DNA of 53,480 bases from Ruminococcus sp. (GTDB lineage: Bacteria > Bacillota > Clostridia > Oscillospirales > Acutalibacteraceae), in assembly GCA_017457155.1 (NCBI GenBank), contig JAFTHZ010000031.1:1-53480 (forward strand), read 5' to 3'. A program made the position numbers and the translations under genes. The notes below the pieces were generated by a model. That model was given only the letters and a program-made list of their open reading frames with translations. It searched no databases and had not been told where the DNA came from. Below, one piece after another: positions 8,483 to 17,186 of the stretch. How positions within the stretch are numbered: the stretch's first letter is position 1; every line of letters begins with the position of its first letter.

Positions 8483-8560
8483 TTGTAGGATTCAGTTTTG
8501 TTTTATACGAGATTTGGATATACATGTGAATTGAGTCTGAACAGGAGAGGACTGGTGTAA

Positions 8561-9958
8561 ATGCAGAGAGAAAGACTTGGCAGCCGACTGGGTTTTATAT
8601 TGCTCAGCGCAGGCTGTGCCATAGGAGTGGGAAATGTATGGAAATTCCCTTGGATGGCGGGCAGCAATGGTGGAGGAATATTTGTACTTTTGTATTTTAT
8701 TTTCCTTTTCCTTCTTGGTCTTCCTGTTATGGTCATGGAGTTTTCTCTAGGCAGAGCGGCACAGTGTAGTCCTGTCAGTTTATATAAGAAGCTTGAGAAG
8801 CCCGGGCAGAAGTGGCATATTCATGGATATGTTGCCTTGATTGCAAATTTTATTCTTGTTATGTTCTACACTTCGGTTACAGGCTGGATCCTGCGGTATT
8901 TCGTGGGGTTTGTGTCAGGAGAGATGACAGGAATCACCGACACACAAGCAGGAGAGTTGTTTGGCAATATGCTGTCAGACCCGGTGGTTATGGTTGGGTT
9001 TATGGCTATTGTTGTTGTGATTGGCTTTGTTATCCTTTGCTTCGGACTTCAGTCGGGAGTAGAGCGTGTTACAAAGTATATGATGATCGTACTTCTTGCA
9101 TTGATGGTTGTTCTTGCCATAAATAGCTTCAGACTCCCCGGTGCAAAGGAAGGCCTGAGTTTTTATCTGAAGCCTGACCTGTCAAAACTCAACGGAAATG
9201 TTGTGGTCAGTGCGATGAATCAGGCGTTCTTTACTCTGAGCCTCGGTATGGGTTCGATGGCAATATTCGGCAGCTACATTGGCAAGGAGCGGTCTCTCGT
9301 CGGAGAATCTGTTAATATACTTTTGCTGGATACTTTTGTTGCAGTAGTCGCAGGATTTATTATTTTTCCTGCTTGCTTTACTTTTGATGTAGAACCTGCA
9401 GTAGGTCCCAGCTTGCTGTTTGAGGCTATGGCAAGAGTGTTCAATAACATGGCAGGCGGCAGAATCTGGGGGTCGGTGTTTTTCCTCTTTATGTTCTTTG
9501 CAGCCATGTCGACCATTATTGCTGTATTTGAAAATATAGTTGCATGCATCAGAGAACTTACAGGTATGACAAGAGTCAAAACCTGCCTCATATGTATGGC
9601 GGTGGTGTTTGTACTGTCAGTGCCCTGTGCTCTGGGTTTCAATCTGTTGTCAGGTATCAAGCCCTTTGGTCAGGCATCAAGCATTCTGGATCTGGAGGAC
9701 TTTATCGTCAGCAACTGTGTGCTTCCTTTGGGTGCCCTTTGCTATTCTCTGTTCTGTGTTTCAAAGCACGGTTGGGGATATGACAACTTTGAGGCAGAGG
9801 CAAATACAGGAAAAGGCATGAAGCTGAAGTCATGGATGAGACCCTATATAACCTATGTATTGCCTGTGATAATCGGATTTTTGTTTGTTATGGGTATACT
9901 CACATTCTCCTTTGCGGACGGATTTACTATTCTCGGCGCAATCAAGAATCTTTTCTGA
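8561..9958 (+). CDS. sodium:neurotransmitter symporter (NSS/SNF) family transporter
   Basis: 465 aa with about 11-12 membrane helices. The N-terminal motif AGCAIGVGNVWKFPW is the unwound TM1 of LeuT-fold NSS proteins, which forms the sodium and substrate sites. Bacterial members import amino acids (for example Trp, Leu, Tyr) with Na+. An SD-like GGAGAGG lies about 12 bases before the ATG. It is expressed alone from a consensus promoter. Specific amino acid unknown. Confidence 0.9.
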   Translation: MQRERLGSRLGFILLSAGCAIGVGNVWKFPWMAGSNGGGIFVLLYFIFLFLLGLPVMVMEFSLGRAAQCSPVSLYKKLEKPGQKWHIHGYVALIANFILVMFYTSVTGWILRYFVGFVSGEMTGITDTQAGELFGNMLSDPVVMVGFMAIVVVIGFVILCFGLQSGVERVTKYMMIVLLALMVVLAINSFRLPGAKEGLSFYLKPDLSKLNGNVVVSAMNQAFFTLSLGMGSMAIFGSYIGKERSLVGESVNILLLDTFVAVVAGFIIFPACFTFDVEPAVGPSLLFEAMARVFNNMAGGRIWGSVFFLFMFFAAMSTIIAVFENIVACIRELTGMTRVKTCLICMAVVFVLSVPCALGFNLLSGIKPFGQASSILDLEDFIVSNCVLPLGALCYSLFCVSKHGWGYDNFEAEANTGKGMKLKSWMRPYITYVLPVIIGFLFVMGILTFSFADGFTILGAIKNLF

Positions 9959-9965
9959 TAATATA

Positions 9966-9996
9966 GGCCCCGATATGATGTAGTGTCGGGGCTTTG
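9966..9996 (+). terminator. candidate terminator of the NSS gene
   Basis: Stem GCCCCGA (9967-9973) / TCGGGGC (9986-9992), followed by only a short T tract (TTTGATTATT). Confidence 0.6.
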
Positions 9997-10054
9997 ATTA
10001 TTCTTGCGGACAGACTCAGATTCTTAAAAAAAGACTGAAAAAAAGAGGTGCAAA

Positions 10055-10969
10055 ATGTTCAGAATATCAGAAACCATACTTGAAGATTATCAGGTCAGAA
10101 AAACAAAAAAACAGAAAACAAGATATATAGATTATATTTGTAATAACTTCCCTGAGGCAAGGGTAGAGCAGGGTGGCTTTATCAAAAACCGCAATATTAT
10201 TATAGGAGATGTAAGCACAGCGAAAGTGATTTTTTCTGCTCACTATGATACCTGTGCGCGACTTCCTTTTCCTAACCTTATTATGCCGAGGAATATCATT
10301 GTAACTATACTGTACAGCCTGTTGATTACAGTACCTTTTCTTTTTGTTCTGGTGCTGTCCAATGTATTGATTGGTATGTTTACGGATAACTTCCTGATTA
10401 TGTATTACGGTTCTCTCTTGGTATTCTTCGCCTTGTTTATCGGAGTGTTTTTTCTGGGACCCCCAAACAAACACACAGCAAATGATAACACATCAGGTGT
10501 TGTTGCCCTTTACGAGATGATGTGCAGTATGACAGCACAAGACAGAGAGAAATGTGCTTTTGTGTTCTTTGATAATGAGGAGAACGGCTTGCTGGGGTCT
10601 TCATATTTCAGAAAAATACACAAGAAAGAGATAACAGATAAACTGCTTGTTAATCTGGATTGTGTAGGTGACGGAGACCATATTCTCATTGTTGAGAACA
10701 AGCCTGCTCGTGAAAGTTATGGAGAAACTCTTCGTGCATCCTTTGGGGAAGAAGAGCGCAAAACCCTTCATTTTGAAAAGTCATCCACAACACTCTATCC
10801 CTCCGACCAGGCAGGTTTTCCTCAGAGTGTAGCTTTGGCAGCGCTCAAGCGCAACAGGCTCTTTGGCCTTTATATGAACAGAATCCATACGAACAGGGAC
10901 ACTGTCTGTGACAAGTCCAACATCGAGTACATACGTCAGAGTCTTCTGAATTTTGTCAGAAATGCTTAA
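10055..10969 (+). CDS. membrane-tethered M28-family metallopeptidase
   Basis: 304 aa. The co-catalytic zinc ligands of M28 aminopeptidases are recognisable in order: H63 and D65 (SAHYDT), D144 (NDNTSG), E175/E176 (DNEENG), D202 (NLDCVGDGD) and H278 (RIHTNRDT). Between H63 and D144, where M28 enzymes have a short loop, this protein has two hydrophobic helices (about 80-105 and 113-135). The catalytic domain is therefore stapled to the membrane. There is no signal peptide, and both N- and C-terminal parts lie on the same side, probably the cytoplasm. Substrate unknown. Monocistronic. Confidence 0.8.
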   Translation: MFRISETILEDYQVRKTKKQKTRYIDYICNNFPEARVEQGGFIKNRNIIIGDVSTAKVIFSAHYDTCARLPFPNLIMPRNIIVTILYSLLITVPFLFVLVLSNVLIGMFTDNFLIMYYGSLLVFFALFIGVFFLGPPNKHTANDNTSGVVALYEMMCSMTAQDREKCAFVFFDNEENGLLGSSYFRKIHKKEITDKLLVNLDCVGDGDHILIVENKPARESYGETLRASFGEEERKTLHFEKSSTTLYPSDQAGFPQSVALAALKRNRLFGLYMNRIHTNRDTVCDKSNIEYIRQSLLNFVRNA

Positions 10970-10984
10970 TATTTATCATACGCT

Positions 10985-11028
10985 AAAGTCGGGAGAAACA
11001 CGCAATAACGTGGCTTTCCCGACTTTTT
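10985..11028 (+). terminator. intrinsic terminator of the M28 peptidase gene
   Basis: Stem AGTCGGGA (10987-10994) / TCCCGACT (11017-11024), extended inward by CACG/CGTG, with a T5 tract. Confidence 0.85.
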
Positions 11029-11168
11029 GATATATTTATCTTATAATCTCGTTGTATACAATGAAATGCACAAAAGCCAACATTTTCTTTTGTCCATTAT
11101 GCGAATAGTAATGAATAAAGCTGTTATTGTATAATGTATATGAATACTAAGCTCCGGAGGTGCTTTTG

Positions 11169-14100
11169 ATGAGAAAGAACATAAACCGATTACTGGCGAT
11201 ACTTCTGGTTGTTCTGTCCCTTATGGGTGCTGTGATTACGGCTCTGCCTGTATTTGCAGCTGACGGATACAAAGCAGGAGATGTTATCTATGTTGATTAC
11301 AGCTCTATGCCCCAGTGGTACACCGGCCAGGCAAACACAGGCTTCGGCGTGGTGGAGTCTATGCTGTATGTTAACTTCACAGCAAACACCCGCTATGACT
11401 CAGGTGAGAAAGAGACAGTTGTCATTGGTAATGACACCGCTCGTTTTGATCCTCGTCTTGTTACAGATAAGCTGAAGGACTGCGTGTATAAGTACGTTGT
11501 CACAGAGGAGGATGCAGGTGCACAGACTCTCAGATTCTGGAGAGGCAGCGCGGAGAACCTGTGGAATCACTCCGTAGAGCTTACTTATGCAGATTATCTG
11601 AATGGCTACAATACAGTAGTTATCACAGACTATAACCACGAGGCAGAGGGCTCGGGTTCTATTGAAGTTTCTGAGTTTTATGACTATGAACTGGAAGCTG
11701 AGTTTTCTGTGACAGCTATGCCCGGAGCGGATACTCCTACTTACGGAGTAGCTCTGACATACAAGGATGCTATTGATGCAGATGTCAGATATGCCTATGA
11801 GATATATGTAAACGATGAGCTGTATTCAACTGAGGATACATGCGAAATCACCACAGATGATGTTTACACTGTTCTCAAGGGTGTGATCACTGCCTACTAT
11901 AACGGTAGCGACAAGGTTGCCGCAAAGGCTGTTGTAACCGACAGCATTATGATTGGTGGCACAAGATTCAACGGTGCAAGAGAGAATAACCTCTATGCTC
12001 ACGCAGTAGTTGATGGTGCTGTTGATATGGATGCGTGGATGATGGCAGAGAAGGTGGGAAGTACATATTATTTCTTCCTGCCCTCAGGTGCATCGGATGC
12101 TCAGGTTGAGCTTTACAGCACACACTCTGCACCCGTTACCATCGGTCAGTTTACCATTAATCCCGGTGAGGTCAAGGTGTTTGACTACAGCCTTGATACT
12201 ACCTACTCAGTCAGCGGTGCTGCAAAGTATAATCTGAAGTTTATGCACTCTGGCGCAGAGGCTGCTCTGTTTGTAAACAACGACGGCTCTGTTGACGGAG
12301 ATCTGTGGGATTACCTGACAGCTGACAAATCCAACGAGGCTTCTGCATATGCGGCAATTGTTAACGCAGATGGTACGGTTGAAAATACAGACCTCAAGAA
12401 AATCAAGGGCAGAGGTAATACTACCTGGGCAGCAGATAAAAAGCCTTTCAATGTAAACTTCAAGTCCACAGTTACTGTAGGTGATATGCAGCCCACAAAG
12501 AAGTACTCTCTGCTTGCAAACTTCCAGGATGCAGCCATGGCAAGAAACCGCGTGCTCTATGATCTGGGAGATGCTGTTGAGCTGCCTTATTCCTGCGATT
12601 CCCGCTTTGTTGACTTCTATGTTGACGGAGTGTATGTGGGACAGTATCAGATGACACAGAAAATTGATCCCGGTTCAGATAACCTCATCACCGATATGGA
12701 TGAGGAAGGTCATCTGAACGATGACGGCAGCCTGAAAGAGGATTTCTCAATGCTCATTGAGATTCCTGCTGCTGAGGATTTCTATACCGACACAAACTCC
12801 GGTATTCCTGTTTGTATCAAGAACCCTGAGCTTGAGAAGGATGATCCTTATTACAACGAGGTCAAGTCCTATGCAAAGACCAAGTTTGACCAGATGTGCA
12901 ACGCACTGAAGAACAACTCCGCAAACATGAGCGACTATCTGGATATAGATTCCTTTGCCAAGGCTTATCTTATTCAGGAGGTAGGCAAGAACTGGGATAC
13001 ACACTCCTGGTATCTTTGCTATATGCCTGACGAGAGCGGTAACTACAAGTTCTTCGCTTCTCCTGTCTGGGATTTCGATAACTCCATCGGTAACGCCAAC
13101 GGAGTACGCTCCGACCTGGAGGGTATGAGAGTAAACGACTACACCAAGTATTCAGGATGGTGGTGTAAGTACAAGAGCGGCAACCAGAACTTCACCTACT
13201 TCTGCACACAGAACGATACTATTATGGATGCTGCAAAGACCATCTGGTTCAAGAAGTTTGTTCCTGCCATCAATGTATTCGCAGGACAGGGTAGTGCAGA
13301 TACAGAGATTCTTTCTCAGGATCTTTATTTTGACGCTCTGGATGAGAGTGCCGATATGAACTACATGAAGTGGGAGCTGCTGACAAATACCGGTTGGGTA
13401 GCAGACCACTCTCAGATCACAAAGGCTACATTCGATTACGAAACCCTTACATATAAGGTGGATTCTTCTGCTACACGTTATGATCAGTACACCTTTGATG
13501 GTCAGTTCGATTATATGACCGACTGGCTCACAAGTCGTGCTGCATGGATCAGCAACGAGTGGAAGGACTACTACGTTGAGGGAGATAAGGTTCCCGAGAC
13601 CCCCAAGGATGAGCCTCCCTTTGATCCTTCCATACAGCCCACCCTGCCTGACAATACTATCTCTGCATGGGTCTTCAACTCCACAGGCAAGACCGTTGGA
13701 GAGAAGCTCACCGAGTATGGTGACAAGTCAGGATATGTTGCTACAACAGGCGAGGGAATGCTCGTTGCATCTGTTAACTCCGACGGCTACAGAGCTTTGG
13801 AGTGGTCAGCTGCTGAGTATGGTACAGGTGCAGAGGTTGTTCCTCTGGTGACAGCAGGCAGCAAGAATCCCTGGGGAGATGATCCCTATGTTCAGGTGAC
13901 TCTGTCAACTGCAGGATATGAGAATATTGCCATATCTCTCACCAGCGCAGGAAGCAAGAAGTGTCCTGCTTCATGGCAGCTTGCTTACTCCTTTGACGGA
14001 GAGACCTTTACTGATGTGGAAGGCGCATCCTATACTATTGCCCTCAATGACAGAAAGCAGCCTATAGTATACTTTGATGATCTGGCTCTTCCCGCAGAGG

Positions 14101-14480
14101 TTGCAAACAAGGATAGCGTAATCCTGAGACTTTATGCTGTATCCGATGTAACAGTAAGCGGAGGCTCCACAGCTGACGATCCCACAGGCGGAGAGCTGGT
14201 TATCAATAATATTATCATCACAGGTGATGAGATCACTGCTGAGCCTGTGGTCTATATTGTAGGTGACGCAGATTGCAGCGGACTTGTAAACGTCAAGGAT
14301 GCAACAACTATCCAGAAGCACGTGGCTTCGCTGGAGACAGGCACATTCAGCGCCTATGCAGCAGACGCCAACGAGAATGGTGACATCAATGTCAAGGATG
14401 CCACAGAGATTCAGAAGCATCTGGCAATGCTCACAACTGATTCCACAGTAGGACAGACAAGAACGGTTTATGTTGAGTAA
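11169..14480 (+). CDS. secreted CotH-domain protein with C-terminal type I dockerin
   Basis: 1103 aa from ATG 11169. GGAGG (11156-11160) lies 8 bases upstream, whereas a GTG at 11160 overlaps it. The signal peptide ends near PVFAAD (about residue 31). An N-terminal beta-rich region is followed by a CotH kinase-like domain (about 350-800) with the signature KGRGNTTW (413-420) and the distal WDFDNSIG (634-641). A second beta domain follows. The dockerin (about 1032-1092) has two EF-hand-like loops, D-x-D-x-S...N-x-x-D and D-x-N-x-N...N-x-x-D. CotH proteins of this fold phosphorylate spore coat proteins in Bacillus. Dockerin-bearing versions are known in ruminococcal and clostridial cellulosomes, where their task is unclear. 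It is exported and expected to bind a scaffoldin cohesin. Confidence 0.9.
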   Translation: MRKNINRLLAILLVVLSLMGAVITALPVFAADGYKAGDVIYVDYSSMPQWYTGQANTGFGVVESMLYVNFTANTRYDSGEKETVVIGNDTARFDPRLVTDKLKDCVYKYVVTEEDAGAQTLRFWRGSAENLWNHSVELTYADYLNGYNTVVITDYNHEAEGSGSIEVSEFYDYELEAEFSVTAMPGADTPTYGVALTYKDAIDADVRYAYEIYVNDELYSTEDTCEITTDDVYTVLKGVITAYYNGSDKVAAKAVVTDSIMIGGTRFNGARENNLYAHAVVDGAVDMDAWMMAEKVGSTYYFFLPSGASDAQVELYSTHSAPVTIGQFTINPGEVKVFDYSLDTTYSVSGAAKYNLKFMHSGAEAALFVNNDGSVDGDLWDYLTADKSNEASAYAAIVNADGTVENTDLKKIKGRGNTTWAADKKPFNVNFKSTVTVGDMQPTKKYSLLANFQDAAMARNRVLYDLGDAVELPYSCDSRFVDFYVDGVYVGQYQMTQKIDPGSDNLITDMDEEGHLNDDGSLKEDFSMLIEIPAAEDFYTDTNSGIPVCIKNPELEKDDPYYNEVKSYAKTKFDQMCNALKNNSANMSDYLDIDSFAKAYLIQEVGKNWDTHSWYLCYMPDESGNYKFFASPVWDFDNSIGNANGVRSDLEGMRVNDYTKYSGWWCKYKSGNQNFTYFCTQNDTIMDAAKTIWFKKFVPAINVFAGQGSADTEILSQDLYFDALDESADMNYMKWELLTNTGWVADHSQITKATFDYETLTYKVDSSATRYDQYTFDGQFDYMTDWLTSRAAWISNEWKDYYVEGDKVPETPKDEPPFDPSIQPTLPDNTISAWVFNSTGKTVGEKLTEYGDKSGYVATTGEGMLVASVNSDGYRALEWSAAEYGTGAEVVPLVTAGSKNPWGDDPYVQVTLSTAGYENIAISLTSAGSKKCPASWQLAYSFDGETFTDVEGASYTIALNDRKQPIVYFDDLALPAEVANKDSVILRLYAVSDVTVSGGSTADDPTGGELVINNIIITGDEITAEPVVYIVGDADCSGLVNVKDATTIQKHVASLETGTFSAYAADANENGDINVKDATEIQKHLAMLTTDSTVGQTRTVYVE

Positions 14481-14495
14481 TACTTAATAACAGAT

Positions 14496-14530
14496 ACTGC
14501 GGCATAGCTTCGGCTGTGCCGCAGTTTTTT
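14496..14530 (+). terminator. intrinsic terminator of the CotH-dockerin gene
   Basis: Stem ACTGCGGCA (14496-14504) / TGCCGCAGT (14516-14524) with a T6 tract. Confidence 0.9.
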
Positions 14531-14533
14531 GTC

Positions 14534-14562
14534 TTGAAACCTGCTCTGTGTAACTGTATAAT
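14534..14562 (+). promoter_or_regulatory. sigma-A promoter of the MATE gene
   Basis: TTGAAA (14534-14539), 17-bp spacer, TATAAT (14557-14562). The start codon at 14600 is 37 bp downstream. Its position rules out the longer reading frame that begins at 14516. Confidence 0.8.
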
Positions 14563-14599
14563 ATTGGTGTTGGTAATTAGTGGACAGGTAGGATTCTTT

Positions 14600-16003
14600 A
14601 TGATAAAAGATAAGAAAACAAAAACAAGGTGGGGACTGGCAGGAACGATTATTGCTCTTGCATGGCCTACTATGATTGAAGAATTGATGCAGACAGCTGT
14701 ACAGTACATAGATACAGCTATGGTTGGAACTCTTGGCACGGATGCAGTGGCGGCAGTAGGCTCCACTGCAACAATCAACTGGCTGATACTCACCACTTTA
14801 TCGGCGTTGGGTGTCGGCTTTCTGTCCTTTATATCCAGAAGTTTCGGAGCTGGACAGGATGAGATTGCAAGAAAAGCCTCTGCCCAGGCGGTGTTTGCAG
14901 TACTTGTGTCCGGTGTGGCCTTTACCATTCTGACTACAACACTCAGCCCTTTTGTGCCTGTGTGGATGCAGGTGGACGAGAGATTGTGTGATATGGCTTC
15001 CAGATACTTTCTGATTTTGTATGCGCCTATGATTCCTCGTGCAGCTATCATAATATTTGGAACAGTTCTCCGCTCTGCCGGGGACAGCAAGACCCCCATG
15101 CGTGTAGGTGTTCTTGTAAATCTTATTAATGTGATTCTCAATTTCCTGCTTATTTATCCCACAAGGGCGGTCAGTCTGTTTTCTGTTAAGCTGACTTTGT
15201 TTGGTGCAGGAATGGGGATAGAAGGAGCAGCACTTGCCAGTGCAGCGGCCTTCACAGTGGGCGGAATCTGTATGACTGTTTTAATCTACAGGCACCCGAA
15301 AATATCACCTAAGGGCTACAGCATAAAACCCGATGTCAGTATCCTTTCTCCTTGTATGAAGGTTGCTGTGCCAAATATGTGTCAGCGGTTTACAACATCC
15401 TTCGGCTACGTTGCTTTTGCATCAATGATTAATTCTCTCGGAGAGTTATCTATGGCGGCTCACACTATTGCAAATACTGTTGAATCTGCCTTCTATATTC
15501 CGGGATATGGTATGCAGGCTGCGGCAGCAACCCTTGCAGGAAATGCTCTTGGGGCAAAGGACAGAAAGGGCCTGAAGAAGCTGGCTCGGCTGATGATAAT
15601 CATCGAAGCCGCTCTTATGGTGGTTTCAGGGGCATTACTGTTTGCGTTTGCTCCGGATATGATGGGCCTGTTCAGCAAAGATACAAAGGTGATCAGACTT
15701 GGTGCAATTGTTTTGCGAATGGTTGCTGTATCAGAGCCCTTCTACGGAATCTCTATAATAATTGAAGGTATGCTTCAGGGAATGGGAAAAACCATGGTTC
15801 CCTTTGTCTTCAATATTTTCGGAATGTGGGGGATACGTATACTCGGAACCTTTATTTGCATAGAGTTTTTCGGGCTTGGTCTGGTGGCTGCATGGGCCTG
15901 TATGATACTGCACAATCTAATGCTCTTCTGTTCCTTCCTCATATATTGGTTTAAGGGAAAATGGAGTCGTCAGATGTGGAGCAAGACAGCTTCTGAGGTA
16001 TAG
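14600..16003 (+). CDS. MATE family efflux transporter
   Basis: 467 aa with 12 membrane helices in two related halves. The ATG at 14600 is chosen because a promoter ends at 14562 and an SD (AGGTAGGA) lies just upstream. The first helix contains the family pattern ALAWPTMIEELMQTAVQYID...VGTLG. MATE proteins expel drugs, peptidyl or flavin compounds with Na+ or H+. Substrate unknown. No linked regulator. Confidence 0.85.
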   Translation: MIKDKKTKTRWGLAGTIIALAWPTMIEELMQTAVQYIDTAMVGTLGTDAVAAVGSTATINWLILTTLSALGVGFLSFISRSFGAGQDEIARKASAQAVFAVLVSGVAFTILTTTLSPFVPVWMQVDERLCDMASRYFLILYAPMIPRAAIIIFGTVLRSAGDSKTPMRVGVLVNLINVILNFLLIYPTRAVSLFSVKLTLFGAGMGIEGAALASAAAFTVGGICMTVLIYRHPKISPKGYSIKPDVSILSPCMKVAVPNMCQRFTTSFGYVAFASMINSLGELSMAAHTIANTVESAFYIPGYGMQAAAATLAGNALGAKDRKGLKKLARLMIIIEAALMVVSGALLFAFAPDMMGLFSKDTKVIRLGAIVLRMVAVSEPFYGISIIIEGMLQGMGKTMVPFVFNIFGMWGIRILGTFICIEFFGLGLVAAWACMILHNLMLFCSFLIYWFKGKWSRQMWSKTASEV

Positions 16004-16011
16004 ATGGTTTG

Positions 16012-16040
16012 TTGCAATTTTTGCCAAATTATGTTACAAT
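16012..16040 (+). promoter_or_regulatory. sigma-A promoter of the ppa-ABC exporter operon
   Basis: TTGCAA (16012-16017), 17-bp spacer, TACAAT (16035-16040). It lies 31 bp upstream of the ppa start. Confidence 0.75.
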
Positions 16041-16071
16041 AAAATTTAATTTATGGTGAGGAGGTATTATT

Positions 16072-16602
16072 ATGGCGAATATATGGCATGATGTAGCCGC
16101 CAAAAGAATCAAACCCGAGGATTTTATCTGTGTTATCGAGATATCTAAGGGAAGTAAAACCAAGTATGAGCTTGACAAAGAAACAGGATATATAATGCTT
16201 GACAGAATACTGTATACATCAACCCAGTATCCTGCAAACTATGGCTTTATTCCCAAGACATACGGTGAGGACGAGGATCCACTTGATGTGCTTTTGCTTT
16301 GTGCAGAGCCCCTGGAGCCTCTGACACTTGTTCGTTCCTATCCCATTGGTGTAATCACCATGATGGATAACGGCAGGGCTGATGATAAGATTATTGCAAT
16401 CCCATTCACAGACCCCAGCTACAATCAGTACACTGATATTTCTGAGTTGCCTGCTCATATTTTTGATGAGATGAAGCACTTCTTCTCAGTCTACAAAAAC
16501 CTCGAGAACAAGAACACTTCTGTCAACGAAGTTCGTGGCAGAGAAGCTGCGCTGGAAATCATCAGAAAAGCAAGATCAGACTATAAAGAAATATTCGGAT
16601 AA
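16072..16602 (+). CDS. ppa: inorganic pyrophosphatase (family I)
   Basis: 176 aa, the usual length of soluble family I enzymes. The active-site signature EDEDPLDVLLL and the YELDKETG and YPANYGFIPKTYG blocks are intact. Together they supply the Asp, Glu, Lys and Tyr residues that bind Mg2+ and pyrophosphate. It hydrolyses PPi in the cytoplasm and so drives DNA, RNA and tRNA-charging reactions. The ATG follows GAGGAGGT at 6-7 bases. It is the first gene of a run into a DUF308 protein and an ABC exporter. Confidence 0.92.
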   Translation: MANIWHDVAAKRIKPEDFICVIEISKGSKTKYELDKETGYIMLDRILYTSTQYPANYGFIPKTYGEDEDPLDVLLLCAEPLEPLTLVRSYPIGVITMMDNGRADDKIIAIPFTDPSYNQYTDISELPAHIFDEMKHFFSVYKNLENKNTSVNEVRGREAALEIIRKARSDYKEIFG

Positions 16603-16628
16603 TATTATTTCAGAAAGTGGGTAAAACA

Positions 16629-17171
16629 ATGAAGGTTTTCAACTGTATCCTTGGCGTGTTTGCCATCTTTGGATCATTGTATTGCATCATGTTTCCCGGC
16701 GTAAACTTTCTCCATGTAGGATGGCTTATCACTATCTTGTTGGGAGCATGGGGTGTCTGTGCAATATTTGACTACTTCACAGGATCCAAAGACAGCAAGA
16801 AACCTGCCTCTCAGGCAGCTCTGGGAGTTACAGGATTTATCTGCGGCATATGTGCAGCAGTGCTTTCTGTGCTTCTGGCTTTTTCCGTAGTTGGCAGAAC
16901 AATGCTTGACCTGACCATACTTTATATGTTCTGCGGCTGGCTTGTGTTCAGCGGAATCGACTCCATAATCAAATCAATAAAAGCTCACAAGAGCAGCACA
17001 TCAAAGATGTGGATATGGACGCTGATATGGGGAATCCTCACCCTGCTGATTGCACTGTACGGATGCTTGCATCCCGTATTTGTTGCTCAGCTTATCGGTG
17101 AGCTTATCGGATTCTTCCTTATCTTCTATGGTGTCCGTCTTATCTTCACAGCTTTTGAGACAGAGGATTAA
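16629..17171 (+). CDS. DUF308/HdeD-like membrane protein
   Basis: 180 aa with about five to six helices arranged as repeated two-helix units and Gly-rich packing. This is the pattern of the HdeD/DUF308 family. The ATG at 16629 is preferred; a GTG at 16617 would place the SD-like GTGGG inside the gene. It lies 26 bp after ppa and 15 bp before the ABC exporter, so it is in the same transcript. A second DUF308 protein is encoded at 20850-21449 on the other side of the exporter. Function is not established outside acid resistance in E. coli. Confidence 0.7.
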   Translation: MKVFNCILGVFAIFGSLYCIMFPGVNFLHVGWLITILLGAWGVCAIFDYFTGSKDSKKPASQAALGVTGFICGICAAVLSVLLAFSVVGRTMLDLTILYMFCGWLVFSGIDSIIKSIKAHKSSTSKMWIWTLIWGILTLLIALYGCLHPVFVAQLIGELIGFFLIFYGVRLIFTAFETED

Positions 17172-17186
17172 GGGGGAAAGACGGAA

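Noticed and set aside
11130-11135. Promoter of the CotH gene at TATAAT 11130-11135
   Set aside because: The -10 is good, but no acceptable -35 or extended -10 is present at 16-18 bp, so it is not listed as a feature.
14516-14599. N-terminal extension of the MATE protein
   Set aside because: The segment lies in the CotH gene terminator and in the MATE promoter.
14431-15141. A 236-codon minus-strand frame over the MATE gene start
   Set aside because: No SD or protein-like composition, and it runs through the CotH terminator and the MATE promoter.
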